Origin: Ruminococcus sp.
Lineage (GTDB): Bacteria; Bacillota; Clostridia; Oscillospirales; Acutalibacteraceae
Assembly (NCBI GenBank): GCA_017404145.1
Contig: JAFRCW010000033.1
Location: 1-38,149, forward strand
Direction of reading: 5' to 3'
Length of the DNA stretch: 38,149 bases
Shown here: piece after piece, positions 24,704 through 33,312 of the stretch
How the letters are laid out: each line of letters opens with the position of its first letter
Position numbering within the stretch: the stretch's first letter is position 1
The notes under the pieces: model-generated
Seen by the model: only the letters and a program-made list of their open reading frames with translations
Told to the model about the DNA's origin: nothing
Database searches by the model: none
Program-made: the position numbers and the translations under genes

Positions 24704-25825
24704 ATGAAAAGAATGTTAAAAATATTGGCGATGATACCTTTGATAATCATACTGCTGACCTTTTCCGTCAAAGCGCAGGAGATCGAGAGTGTTGAAAAAG
24801 AACTGGAGGATCTGCGCTCTGCGCTTTCCGACGAGGTATTGGAGGATATGAAAGGGCTGGGCGTAGAGTCCTATACCGACACGATCTCCGATTCTGTGTC
24901 CTTTTCCTCCGTACTGGAGCTGATCAAAGACAAGTTGTCTGAGAACGCCGCGTCCCCTCTGAGCGTTTGCGCGGCAGTGACGGCGATCATTCTGATCGGA
25001 GCGGTGTTAGAGGTATATCGGGATTCTCTTAAAAGAACGGCGATGCAGGAGGTGCTGGAGGCGGTATCGGTCACAGCGATCACCGCCGCGTTGATTGCGC
25101 CGATCTTATCTCTGATCCATTCCGCTGTTGGCGTGATCGAAGCGTCGGCAAATCTGATGCTGCTGTTTATTCCCGTTTTGGTATCGCTGCTTGCTTTTTC
25201 GGGAAAGCTAATGAGCTCCGCGGGATATTACGGCGCTTTGATGACGGCGTCTCAGAGCGTTTCTCAGCTGTCGTCGCGTTTTATCTCTCCTTTGCTGAGT
25301 CTGAGTATGGCTTTGTCCGTATCCTCCGCGCTGACCAATCAAATCCGGCTGAAAGGTTTTTCCTCCCTTTTGAGCAAGCTGATCAAGTGGACGCTGGCAT
25401 TTTCGATGAGCATTTTTTCCGCTGTGCTGTCGATCAAGTCCTTTATCACCAACGCCTATGATTCCGTATCCTCACGCGCGGTACGGTTTTCTCTCTCATC
25501 CTTTATTCCCGTTGTCGGAGCAGCGGTATCCGAGGCATACAAGACGGTGTCCGGCAGTGTGAATATGCTGCGTGCAGGTGCCGGCGTCTATGTGATCATC
25601 GCTCTGCTGGTCACCTTTCTTCCCCTTACGCTGAAAGCGATACTATACCTGCTTTCCGTTAATGTATGCAAGGCGGTAGGAGAGGCGGTCGGCGCCGATA
25701 CGATCACGGAGCTTTTGACATCCGTCAGCGATGTTCTGACGATTTTGATCGCGGTAATTGTCAGCGTGATCACGGTATTCTTGGTGTCCTCCGCTATGCT
25801 GATTTACGCGGGAGGTTTTGTATGA
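24704..25825 (+). CDS. spoIIIAE: Stage III sporulation protein AE
   Basis: A 373-aa polytopic membrane protein with an N-terminal signal-like helix (LKILAMIPLIIILLTFSVKA), an extracytoplasmic stretch and then about seven membrane helices with the family's FSMSIFSAVLSIKSF segment. It is the largest membrane part of the SpoIIIA complex. It joins spoIIIAF by an ATGA overlap. Confidence 0.94.
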   Translation: MKRMLKILAMIPLIIILLTFSVKAQEIESVEKELEDLRSALSDEVLEDMKGLGVESYTDTISDSVSFSSVLELIKDKLSENAASPLSVCAAVTAIILIGAVLEVYRDSLKRTAMQEVLEAVSVTAITAALIAPILSLIHSAVGVIEASANLMLLFIPVLVSLLAFSGKLMSSAGYYGALMTASQSVSQLSSRFISPLLSLSMALSVSSALTNQIRLKGFSSLLSKLIKWTLAFSMSIFSAVLSIKSFITNAYDSVSSRAVRFSLSSFIPVVGAAVSEAYKTVSGSVNMLRAGAGVYVIIALLVTFLPLTLKAILYLLSVNVCKAVGEAVGADTITELLTSVSDVLTILIAVIVSVITVFLVSSAMLIYAGGFV

Positions 25826-26298
25826 ATACTCTGAATCTCGCGGCGACGACGCTGTGCGCCTGCTGTATTGTCTGTTCTCTTTTGACTCTTCTGATTCCGC
25901 AGGAGCGGATGAAAAAGGTACTGAATCTGGTGCTGTCCCTTTTTTTGCTGTGCTCGCTGATCCTTCCCGTCAAGTCACTTTTGTCTGATATCAAATTGGA
26001 TTATGAAATCAATAATAAATACAGCGACTTTTCTTTTTCACAAGAAGAGTATAACAAAGCGATTATGCAGAAAACCGCTGATAATCTTGTTCTCTGCGCT
26101 GATCATCTATTGAAAAACGAAGGAATCGAGGCTGATAATATCCGCCTCTCTCTGAAAATATCCGAGGGGGAGAGCATATATGTCAGTAACATCATCATAT
26201 ATATAAGCAGAGATATCGATAACAGAAAACAGGACATCGAAAGTATTATTTACAGGAACTTTTCAAAGGAGCCGAAAATTATCATTGAAGAAGGATAA
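25822..26298 (+). CDS. spoIIIAF: Stage III sporulation protein AF
   Basis: A 158-aa protein with two N-terminal membrane helices (about 6-24, 34-53) and a soluble extracytoplasmic domain (about 60-158), matching SpoIIIAF, a ring-forming-motif protein. GGAGG at 25811-25815 supports ATG 25822; the frame is open upstream without homology. It overlaps the spoIIIAG start. Confidence 0.9.
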   Translation: MNTLNLAATTLCACCIVCSLLTLLIPQERMKKVLNLVLSLFLLCSLILPVKSLLSDIKLDYEINNKYSDFSFSQEEYNKAIMQKTADNLVLCADHLLKNEGIEADNIRLSLKISEGESIYVSNIIIYISRDIDNRKQDIESIIYRNFSKEPKIIIEEG

Positions 26299-26701
26299 GC
26301 TCAAAGAATTATTGAACAATCCCAAAGCGGTTAAGATCGCCGCAGCGGTTGGCATTATCGCAATCATCCTGATTTTTCTGTCATCCTATATTGATATCGG
26401 CGCAAAGAACGCCGATATGGAAAAGTATTCCTCTCAGCTTTCCTCACAGCTGTTGGAAATCCTTTCTTCCGTAGAGGGAGTGGGAGAGGTCAGGATTTTT
26501 CTCACAATGGATAACGCCGGAGAGAACATCTATCAGAACAATTCGGATTCTAAGGTCAAAAGCATCACGCCGACCGTCAGAGGGGTAGTCGTCGTGTGCG
26601 ACGGAGGAGACGATCCGGTCGTGATGGAGAGAGTGATGTCCGCCGTTACCAAATCGCTTGATATTTCATCAGACAAAGTCAGTATCACCAAGCTGAAATA
26701 A
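26285..26701 (+). CDS. spoIIIAG: Stage III sporulation protein AG (short form)
   Basis: Ring-forming channel subunit. The 138-aa protein has one membrane helix (about 18-38) and a ring-building-like domain (about 45-138; LSSVEGVGEVRIFL). It seems to start at TTG 26285, with AAAGGAG 13 bases upstream; the first in-frame ATG falls after the membrane helix and would lose it. It is shorter than the Bacillus protein (about 229 aa). It overlaps spoIIIAF by 14 bp. Confidence 0.87.
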   Translation: MKKDKLKELLNNPKAVKIAAAVGIIAIILIFLSSYIDIGAKNADMEKYSSQLSSQLLEILSSVEGVGEVRIFLTMDNAGENIYQNNSDSKVKSITPTVRGVVVVCDGGDDPVVMERVMSAVTKSLDISSDKVSITKLK

Positions 26702-26728
26702 GTTTTATAGAAAGAAAAGGAGAATACT

Positions 26729-27277
26729 ATGAAAATCAAGAAAAGACATGTTGTACTTGCAGCGATGATTCTGGCGCTCGGAGCGGCGGTGTATCTTAAC
26801 TGGCAGTATGCCGATGCGGGTTCCCTGATCGCTCCGACGGCAAAGGAACTGGGCGAGGTCACTTATGTCAACGCCGAAGCTGAGGCGACTTCAGATGAAG
26901 CGGAAGCGGTTTCTAAGGAGCAGAGTGACAGCGCGTCCTACTTTGCGCAGGCAAAGATAGAACGTCAACAGTCGCAGGATAACGCCGTTGATCTTGCCAA
27001 AGAGGTGCTGACGCTGTCCGATTCATCCGATGACGCGAAAAGCGAGGCAGCAGAACAGCTGGGTGATCTTGAGGAACGCTTTTTAGCCCAGAGCAATATT
27101 GAGGGCGTTCTCAAGGCGAAAGGCTTTTCCGAATGTTTGTGTTTTATTTCTGACGACGGCTGTTCTGTAGCGGTGAAGGCGTCAGAGCTGAAGGATAATT
27201 CTCCGCTGATCATCAAAGACGCCGTTTTGTCACAGTATGAGATGGATTTTAACGATATCACCATCGTTGAAGTATAA
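26729..27277 (+). CDS. spoIIIAH: Stage III sporulation protein AH
   Basis: Channel subunit that binds SpoIIQ (or its clostridial counterpart) across the septum. The 182-aa protein has a single membrane helix (about 8-27; VVLAAMILALGAAVYLNW), a charged linker, and a ring-forming YscJ/FliF-like domain (about 75-182). AAAGGAG at 26716-26722 precedes ATG. Last gene of spoIIIA; a terminator follows. Confidence 0.94.
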   Translation: MKIKKRHVVLAAMILALGAAVYLNWQYADAGSLIAPTAKELGEVTYVNAEAEATSDEAEAVSKEQSDSASYFAQAKIERQQSQDNAVDLAKEVLTLSDSSDDAKSEAAEQLGDLEERFLAQSNIEGVLKAKGFSECLCFISDDGCSVAVKASELKDNSPLIIKDAVLSQYEMDFNDITIVEV

Positions 27278-27293
27278 AATTTTGAAAAGAAAA

Positions 27294-27318
27294 AGCCGCC
27301 GGATTTCGGCGGTTTTTT
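27294..27318 (+). terminator. Intrinsic terminator after spoIIIAH
   Basis: AGCCGCCG, loop GATTT, CGGCGGT then a T-run (TTTTTT). Closes the spoIIIA operon. Confidence 0.92.
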
Positions 27319-27349
27319 GATAAAAGGTATTCCCATCTTTGATTTATTA

Positions 27350-27358
27350 TGCTATAAT
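27350..27358 (+). promoter_or_regulatory. Extended -10 promoter for Bax-inhibitor-like gene
   Basis: TGCTATAAT (27350-27358) is a perfect extended -10 box; no good -35 is seen (TTCCCA at 27330). Confidence 0.6.
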
Positions 27359-27422
27359 ACTTGTGCCAATCCAAAGATGATTTGGATAGCCGTAAAAGTA
27401 TATGAAAAAGAAAGGTGAGAAT

Positions 27423-28277
27423 ATGAACAGATTATCCGGCAACGGCGCTCAAGCTGCCGCTAAAACGAAAAGAGCTTCGTTTTTAGCCTCCAATCCTGTG
27501 ATGAGACGTCTGGAAAAGGTTGATGAGTATGATGAAGCCAACCACGCTACCTACGGCGGCATTTTAGGGAAGACCGCATTCTTTCTGGTGATGACTATCG
27601 GAGGAATCGTCCTGCAGCGAGTCCTTGCCAATATGCTTTCCTCCGGTCAGAGCTTTGCTTTTAATATCAAAGGATTCGAGTTTTCCTTGCATACGGGAGA
27701 AATCATCGCGTTGTTTGCGTCGGTTATCCTCGGAATCGGATTCCAGCTGCTGGCTTTCTTTGCCAAAAAGACGACGCCTGTGACCGGTTCGCTCTACTGT
27801 ATTACACAGGGTTATTTTATTTCCCTGTTGGTTTTCACGGTTTTGAAGGGATATGAGTATCTCGGATCGCTTGCGCTGGCGCTGACTCTTCTGATCGTTC
27901 TGATTATGGCGATCCTATATACCACCGGCGTGATCAGGGTCACCAAAAAGTTCAGAATGGTGATGCTGACGCTGATGATCAGCGTGGTGTCGATTTCGAT
28001 TCTGACAACGCTCGCGTATTTTATCCCCTTTACCAGAGAGATCGTTCAGACGATCATGGGCAATATGGTATTATCGATTGTCGTTTCCGTTATTTTTATC
28101 ATTATCGCATCGCTGTTCTTGATTTCGGATTTTGCAGTGATCGATATGGCAGTTACCCAGCAGTTTCCCAAGAAATACGAGTGGCAGGCGGCGTTCGGTC
28201 TGTCCTTTACGGTACTGTGGCTTTATCTGAAGGTTCTTGACCTGCTGATGACGATTTTCGGCGGAAGAAACCGCTGA
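27423..28277 (+). CDS. Bax inhibitor-1/YccA-like membrane protein
   Basis: A 284-aa integral membrane protein with about seven membrane helices. The N-terminus has a NPVMRRLEKVDEYDE motif like the Bax-inhibitor-type (PF12811) group of actinobacteria and clostridia. Its role in bacteria is unclear; proton or calcium leak activity is suggested for relatives. ATG 27423 with GGTGAG close upstream is preferred over an ATG seven codons earlier that has no ribosome binding site. It has its own promoter and shares a terminator with convergent pulA. Confidence 0.87.
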   Translation: MNRLSGNGAQAAAKTKRASFLASNPVMRRLEKVDEYDEANHATYGGILGKTAFFLVMTIGGIVLQRVLANMLSSGQSFAFNIKGFEFSLHTGEIIALFASVILGIGFQLLAFFAKKTTPVTGSLYCITQGYFISLLVFTVLKGYEYLGSLALALTLLIVLIMAILYTTGVIRVTKKFRMVMLTLMISVVSISILTTLAYFIPFTREIVQTIMGNMVLSIVVSVIFIIIASLFLISDFAVIDMAVTQQFPKKYEWQAAFGLSFTVLWLYLKVLDLLMTIFGGRNR

Positions 28278-28318
28278 AGCAAACAGCTTTTATTTCATAC
28301 AAACCAATATGAATCACA

Positions 28319-28346
28319 AAAACCCGAGGATCAAACCTCGGGTTTT
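28319..28346. terminator. Bidirectional terminator between BaxI-like gene and pulA
   Basis: AAAACCCGAGG, loop ATCAAA, CCTCGGGTTTT: a perfect 11-bp stem with A-tract and T-tract on each side. Confidence 0.92.
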
Positions 28347-28355
28347 GCTGTTGTA

Positions 28356-30386
28356 TTATGATGTTTGTTCTGCTGTGTGATCGGTATCATCCGATTCTTT
28401 TTCTTCCGCCTCAACGATACCGTTGATGGTATCATAGGAGTGCTTGTCGGTGATGATCAGCGCGGTACGGGGAGGGATCGGCTCCTGCCTGCTGTAGATC
28501 GCTACCGCCTTATCGGAGGCTTTTTCGCCGTTGGCGATCACATACGCGTCATCGGGAAGTTCAAAGTGTGCTTTGACTTCGGGCAGACACGGGTTATCGG
28601 GATTGTTGTTGATAATAATAGTGATGTATTTCCATTCGTTTTCCCTGTCGTTGCGGATCGTTACCGCGATCGACTGACCGTTATAGACGATATAACTGTC
28701 GTTGACCGTCTTGGTGGTGTGATCTCTGAGGGGAGTATACGCCTTACGGATTTTGATAAGACCTTTATAGTAGTCGACAAGATCTTTATATTCGATAGAG
28801 CGTTTCCAGTCGATGGTATTCACCGAGTCGGGTGATTTGTAGGAGTTATGATCTCCTTTTTTGGTTCTCGCGAATTCTTCGCCTGCGAGCATAAAGGGAA
28901 TACCCAGTGACATCATGATCATAACGGCGGCAAGTTTGTTTTGTCTGATATAGATCGTATCCTTGGTGTTGTAATCTTTGCACCAATTGGATTTCATAAT
29001 TTTATCCCAGAGCGTGAGATTATCATGCGCGGATACATAGGTGATACACTGTGAGGGGGTATTAGCCCAGTTGCCGAAGGTGACGGAGGATGCGCCCATC
29101 AGTCCTGCGATCACGTTATACGCGGAGTGGGTATTCCCTTGGATAAATCCCTTGGAGTCATCGTCGGATCCGCCTTTGATGCCGTGACGCATATCATCGT
29201 TGAACATAGCGATGCGGTCGGAGAGCTTTTTCGCGTTTGCTTTGTTGCAGCAGTCCTCTCCTGAAATACCGTTCTCGCCGTCGTTGGCAGTCCACGGCTC
29301 GCCGTACATCAGGATGCGCTTATCGATCTTATCCAGTTCCTCGCGGATATGATTCATCGTGTCGATATCATGACACGCCATCAAGTCGAAGCGGAAACCG
29401 TCAATATGATATTCCTCTGCCCAGTATTTGAGTGAGTCAGTCATATATTTGCGGAACATGAACTTGTCGGAGGCGGTAACGTTGCCACATCCGGAGGAGT
29501 TCAGGAATTTTCCGTTTTGCATACGGAAGTAATACCCCGGTACAGTCATTTCAAAGGGGGAAGTCTCGGCGTCATAGACATGATTGTACACGACGTCCAT
29601 AACGACGCCGATCCCTTCTTCGTGAAGCGCCTTGACCATTTCCTTGAATTCTCTGATTCTGACTTCACCGTGATAGGGGTCGGTAGCGTAAGAACCCTCG
29701 GGAACGCAGTAGTTGACAGGATCATAACCCCAGTTGAATTCCACGCCGGTTTCTTCGTTCACAGAGCCAAAGTCAAAGACAGGGTTGAGCTGAATGTGAG
29801 TGATCCCCAGTTCCTTGAGGTATGCGACGCAGGTAGGGTAGTCGGTGAAAGGAACGGTAGTATTCTTCTCGGTGAAGGCAAGGAACTTTCCTCTGTGCGC
29901 TCGGGAGATGCCGGATGTATCGGAAGAGGAGAAGTCTCTGACGTGGATCTCCCAGATAATCGCGTCGTTGGGAGTTTCGGGGAGGATATGTCTGTCGTTT
30001 TCCCAGCCTTCGGGATCGGTCGATCTCAGGTCGACTACCATAGAGCGCGCAGAGTTCACGCCAACCGCCTTTGCATAGACGTCCTGGGTTTCATGGGTGC
30101 CTTTTTCCGTCTTAATGACATAGGTGTAGTAGACTTTGTTGAGATCTTCTTCCACGGTCGTCGACCATACGCCGGTCATCCCGTCAAAGTTCATCTGCTT
30201 GATGCCCAGCACCTGCGCGCCTCTTTCGTGGAAAGAACCGGTGGAATACAGCTTTAAAAGCACCTGCTCGGCGGAGGGAGCCCAGACCTTGAAGGTAGTC
30301 CTCTCCGGAGAATAGGTAAAACCTAAGTCATTTCCTTCATATGTGTTATAAATTTCCGTACTGTTGGAATAGAACGCTCTGCTCAT
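28356..30386 (-). CDS. pulA: Type I pullulanase (GH13, debranching)
   Basis: Hydrolyses alpha-1,6 branches of pullulan, glycogen and limit dextrins. The 676-aa protein starts with a CBM48-like domain (about 15-130), then a GH13 barrel. The type I marker is F-NWGYDP (217-223). Catalytic residues are nucleophile D334 in GFRFDLMA, acid E363 in MYGEPW, and D455 in AHDN (454-456). There is no signal peptide, so it is likely cytoplasmic and works on imported maltodextrins or stored glycogen. The C-terminus is an acidic Glu/Asp tail. GAGGT is upstream of the start. It is on the minus strand, monocistronic, between a promoter at 30447-30475 and a shared terminator. Confidence 0.95.
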   Translation of the reverse strand: MSRAFYSNSTEIYNTYEGNDLGFTYSPERTTFKVWAPSAEQVLLKLYSTGSFHERGAQVLGIKQMNFDGMTGVWSTTVEEDLNKVYYTYVIKTEKGTHETQDVYAKAVGVNSARSMVVDLRSTDPEGWENDRHILPETPNDAIIWEIHVRDFSSSDTSGISRAHRGKFLAFTEKNTTVPFTDYPTCVAYLKELGITHIQLNPVFDFGSVNEETGVEFNWGYDPVNYCVPEGSYATDPYHGEVRIREFKEMVKALHEEGIGVVMDVVYNHVYDAETSPFEMTVPGYYFRMQNGKFLNSSGCGNVTASDKFMFRKYMTDSLKYWAEEYHIDGFRFDLMACHDIDTMNHIREELDKIDKRILMYGEPWTANDGENGISGEDCCNKANAKKLSDRIAMFNDDMRHGIKGGSDDDSKGFIQGNTHSAYNVIAGLMGASSVTFGNWANTPSQCITYVSAHDNLTLWDKIMKSNWCKDYNTKDTIYIRQNKLAAVMIMMSLGIPFMLAGEEFARTKKGDHNSYKSPDSVNTIDWKRSIEYKDLVDYYKGLIKIRKAYTPLRDHTTKTVNDSYIVYNGQSIAVTIRNDRENEWKYITIIINNNPDNPCLPEVKAHFELPDDAYVIANGEKASDKAVAIYSRQEPIPPRTALIITDKHSYDTINGIVEAEEKESDDTDHTAEQTS

Positions 30387-30446
30387 ATATACCTCGATAA
30401 CGAATCAAATGTAAGAATTGATTTCGGAGTGAATGCAGTATTGAAT

Positions 30447-30475
30447 ATTTTATCACTAAAATAATAAAATGACAA
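30447..30475 (-). promoter_or_regulatory. pulA promoter
   Basis: On the minus strand TTGTCA, a 17-bp spacer and TAAAAT, giving a 5' leader of about 55 nt. The surrounding 30387-30692 gap is strongly AT-rich; besides this and the nusB promoter I see nothing else in it. Confidence 0.68.
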
Positions 30476-30633
30476 CCTTTTCATTGAATAAAATTCAAGA
30501 AAATTCTAGATTTTTTGACATAATATAACCGTAATTTATCCGAGTGGCGATTATTTGCACAATCGTGTGTTTTTTTCTCTCTTGTTATGATATGATTTTT
30601 GTAAAGATTTGGTATATATCAGCCTTAGATTTA

Positions 30634-30662
30634 TTTACAAACAGTTGTTTTTGTGTTATAAT
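30634..30662 (+). promoter_or_regulatory. nusB operon promoter
   Basis: TTTACA (30634-30639), 17 bp, TATAAT (30657-30662), about 25 bp before the likely nusB start's ribosome binding site region. Confidence 0.75.
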
Positions 30663-30692
30663 TATTATGAGAGAATTTGTGAGGTGCTGTCT

Positions 30693-31166
30693 ATGTGCGA
30701 CAACAACGAAACCAACGCCGTTTTATCATCGGAAGATGAGAGACAAGAAAAAATGAACGACAGAAACCATATATCCCGCTATAAAATGCGCGAGCAGGCG
30801 TTTATCCTGTGCTTTGAGACGCTGTTTTCCGATACGGATATTGATGAGCTGATCGATAACGCTTCCGACGCGAGAGACGTCTATGTGTCTGACTATGCAG
30901 TTTCCTGCGCTAAGGGGATCTTGGAGCATCTAGCCGCTATCGATGAGGTGATTTCATCCCATCTTAAGAGCGGATGGAAGATTTCTCGCATTTCCAGAAC
31001 GGCGCTTGCGATCCTCCGTGTCGCCTTGTATGAGATGCTGTATGTGGAAGAAGTGCCCGTTTCCGTATCCATCAATGAGGCGGTAGAGCTTTCCAAGAAG
31101 TATTCCTATGAAGATGATACCGCGTTTATCAACGGTCTGTTGGGCGCCGCGGCAAAAGAGCTATGA
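30693..31166 (+). CDS. nusB: Transcription antitermination factor NusB
   Basis: Binds boxA RNA with NusE (S10) during rRNA transcription. The 157-aa helical protein has the SRYKMREQAFILCFE start and the IDEVISSHLKSGWKISRISR and VSINEAVELSKKYS blocks of NusB, ending in FINGLLGAAAKEL. The start is ATG 30693, with GAGGTG eight bases upstream; about 20 non-conserved residues precede the NusB core (a later ATG at 30753 lacks a good site). The stop overlaps the next gene by ATGA. Confidence 0.92.
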   Translation: MCDNNETNAVLSSEDERQEKMNDRNHISRYKMREQAFILCFETLFSDTDIDELIDNASDARDVYVSDYAVSCAKGILEHLAAIDEVISSHLKSGWKISRISRTALAILRVALYEMLYVEEVPVSVSINEAVELSKKYSYEDDTAFINGLLGAAAKEL

Positions 31167-32086
31167 GCTGTTTTTTAGGAATCGATACCTCTAACTATAC
31201 CACTTCTGTATGCCTTTATGACAACGAATCGGGAGAAGTGATCTCACTGAGAAAGCTCCTTCCGGTCAAAAAGGGGGAGAAGGGACTTCGCCAAAGCGAC
31301 GCGGTCTTTCATCATACACAGCAGCTTGCTCCTTTGACAGAAGAGCTGTTCTCCCGCTTTGATAAAAAGATCGGCGCGATCGGTGTTTCCTATGCGCCGC
31401 GCACAGAAGAAGGCTCTTATATGCCGTGCTTTACGGTCGGGGAGAATACCGCGAGAATCCTGTCGTCTGCTTTGAACATTCCGCTCTATCGGTTTTCGCA
31501 TCAGCAGGGGCATATCGCAGCGGCGCTGTACAGCATTGACCGTTTGGATCTGATCGGTCAGCCGCATATTGCTTTTCATATCAGCGGCGGAACGACCGAG
31601 GCGATCTTGGTCAACGCGGATGATCGTTTGCTCTCCACGCGAATTATTGCCAAAACCCTTGATCTCAACGCCGGTCAGCTGATCGACCGCGTCGGTGTGA
31701 TGCTCGGGCTGTCCTTTCCCTGCGGAAAAGAACTTGAGCGGCTTGCGCTTTGCTGTACGGAAAAGATCAAAGTAAGACCGACGCTGAAAGGCGGCGACTG
31801 CTGTCTTTCCGGCGGTGAAAATCAGTGCCGAAAGCTGCTGGAAAGCGGCAAATCTCCCGTATATATCGCGCGTTACGCGATCGAGTATATTTTATCCGCC
31901 GTTGATGCGATGACATCGAAAATCACCGAGGATTATCCGGGACTCCCGATCGTTTTTGCAGGCGGTGTGATGTCCGATTCCATCATTCGTGACGCGATGA
32001 CCGCCAAATATGACTGTCTTTTTTCCAAACCGGAGTTTTCCTCCGATAACGCCGCGGGTGTAGCGGTTCTCGCTTCACTCGCTTAA
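31163..32086 (+). CDS. TsaD-like (peptidase M22) protein
   Basis: A 307-aa member of the Kae1/TsaD/ASKHA fold. It has the GIDTSNYTTS opening, metal-site H113-QQG-H117, GGTTEAIL nucleotide-binding block and a closing DNAAGVAVLA. True TsaD (tRNA t6A synthesis) is about 335-340 aa and better conserved; this shorter form looks like the divergent paralogue found beside nusB and xseA in clostridia. Whether it makes t6A is open. It is coupled to nusB by ATGA and lies 21 bp before xseA. Confidence 0.82.
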   Translation: MSCFLGIDTSNYTTSVCLYDNESGEVISLRKLLPVKKGEKGLRQSDAVFHHTQQLAPLTEELFSRFDKKIGAIGVSYAPRTEEGSYMPCFTVGENTARILSSALNIPLYRFSHQQGHIAAALYSIDRLDLIGQPHIAFHISGGTTEAILVNADDRLLSTRIIAKTLDLNAGQLIDRVGVMLGLSFPCGKELERLALCCTEKIKVRPTLKGGDCCLSGGENQCRKLLESGKSPVYIARYAIEYILSAVDAMTSKITEDYPGLPIVFAGGVMSDSIIRDAMTAKYDCLFSKPEFSSDNAAGVAVLASLA

Positions 32087-32107
32087 CCAATTGTCTGTGA
32101 AAGTATT

Positions 32108-33301
32108 ATGGTTTCGAAAATCATTACCGTCTCACAACTGAATTATTATATCAAATCTCTTTTTGAACAGGATGACCATTTGAAATTCATCTTGGTAGAG
32201 GGTGAGATTTCCAACCTGAAAGACCACTACGCCAGCGGTCATATTTATTTTTCTCTCAAAGATCAGAAGAGTGTGATCTCCGCGGTGATGTTCTCTTTTT
32301 ATGCGAAGAATCTCCGCTTCAGACCCGAGAGCGGGATGAAGGTGATCGTTCGCGCAAGAGTCAGCGTCTATGAACCCTCCGGGCAGTATCAGCTGTATGT
32401 AGAGGATATGCAGCCCGACGGGATCGGCGCTTTGACTATCCGGCTCGAACAGCTCAAGAAGAAGCTCGAGAAAGAGGGTTTGTTTGCTGCTGAGCATAAG
32501 AAAAAAATTCCCGACTTTCCGTCGACGGTAGGCGTAATTACTTCGCCGACCGGAGCGGCGGTCAGAGATATCGTTAATATTATTTCCCGCCGGTTTCCAT
32601 GCGCAGAGATCATCCTCGCACCGGTGTTGGTGCAGGGCGAGACCGCGCCCGAACAGCTGATCCGTGCCGTGAATCTGTTCTCACGGTACAAATGTGCCGA
32701 TGTGGTGATCATCGGCAGAGGCGGCGGCTCTATCGAAGATCTGTGGGCGTTTAACAACGAAGATCTTGCCCGCGCGATCTATGACTGTGAGCTGCCTGTT
32801 ATCAGCGCAGTCGGTCACGAGACGGATTTTACCATCTGCGATTTTGTCGCCGATCTGCGCGCCCCGACCCCATCCGCTGCGGCGGAGCTTGCCGTTCCGG
32901 ACAGAACGACGCTGAAAGAGAATCTGCTCGCGACGGCGCAGTATATCGATTCTTTGCTGGATAACCGTCTCAGAAATGATCGGGATTCTTTAAAAAAGCA
33001 GATCGAGCTTTGTCTCGCGCATTCTCCCCTGACCGCTGTCAAGAGCGAAGAAGATACGCTGGAACACCTTATGATACGAACAAAAAACGCATCTGACAGT
33101 GTTTTTCAGAAATCGCTGAAATCCCTTTCGGAATCTGCCGCTAAGACGGACGCGCTGAATCCCGTTGCAGTTTTAAGGAGAGGCTTTTCCTATCTTTCCA
33201 AAGACGGCGAACGCGTTTCATCCGCAAAGGATGTTGAAAAGGGCGATGTTTTGAATATCACCCTCAGCGACGGAGAAATATCTGCTCAGGTCATTGATTA
33301 A
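32108..33301 (+). CDS. xseA: Exodeoxyribonuclease VII large subunit
   Basis: Catalytic subunit of ExoVII, a single-strand exonuclease. The 397-aa protein has an N-terminal OB-fold (about 4-100; FILVEGEISNLKDHYASGH) and the catalytic core with GVITSPTGAAVRDI and GRGGGSIEDLWAFN, then SAVGHETDFTICDFVAD and a helical C-terminus. The small subunit gene xseB, often directly downstream, is not here: dnaE starts 11 bp later. The ribosome binding site is weak. Confidence 0.95.
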   Translation: MVSKIITVSQLNYYIKSLFEQDDHLKFILVEGEISNLKDHYASGHIYFSLKDQKSVISAVMFSFYAKNLRFRPESGMKVIVRARVSVYEPSGQYQLYVEDMQPDGIGALTIRLEQLKKKLEKEGLFAAEHKKKIPDFPSTVGVITSPTGAAVRDIVNIISRRFPCAEIILAPVLVQGETAPEQLIRAVNLFSRYKCADVVIIGRGGGSIEDLWAFNNEDLARAIYDCELPVISAVGHETDFTICDFVADLRAPTPSAAAELAVPDRTTLKENLLATAQYIDSLLDNRLRNDRDSLKKQIELCLAHSPLTAVKSEEDTLEHLMIRTKNASDSVFQKSLKSLSESAAKTDALNPVAVLRRGFSYLSKDGERVSSAKDVEKGDVLNITLSDGEISAQVID

Positions 33302-33312
33302 CAGAGGAATTT

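Noticed and set aside
29517..30257. Plus-strand open frame (246 aa) antisense to pulA
   Set aside because: No homology or ribosome binding site, and the minus strand encodes a full pullulanase with all catalytic residues.
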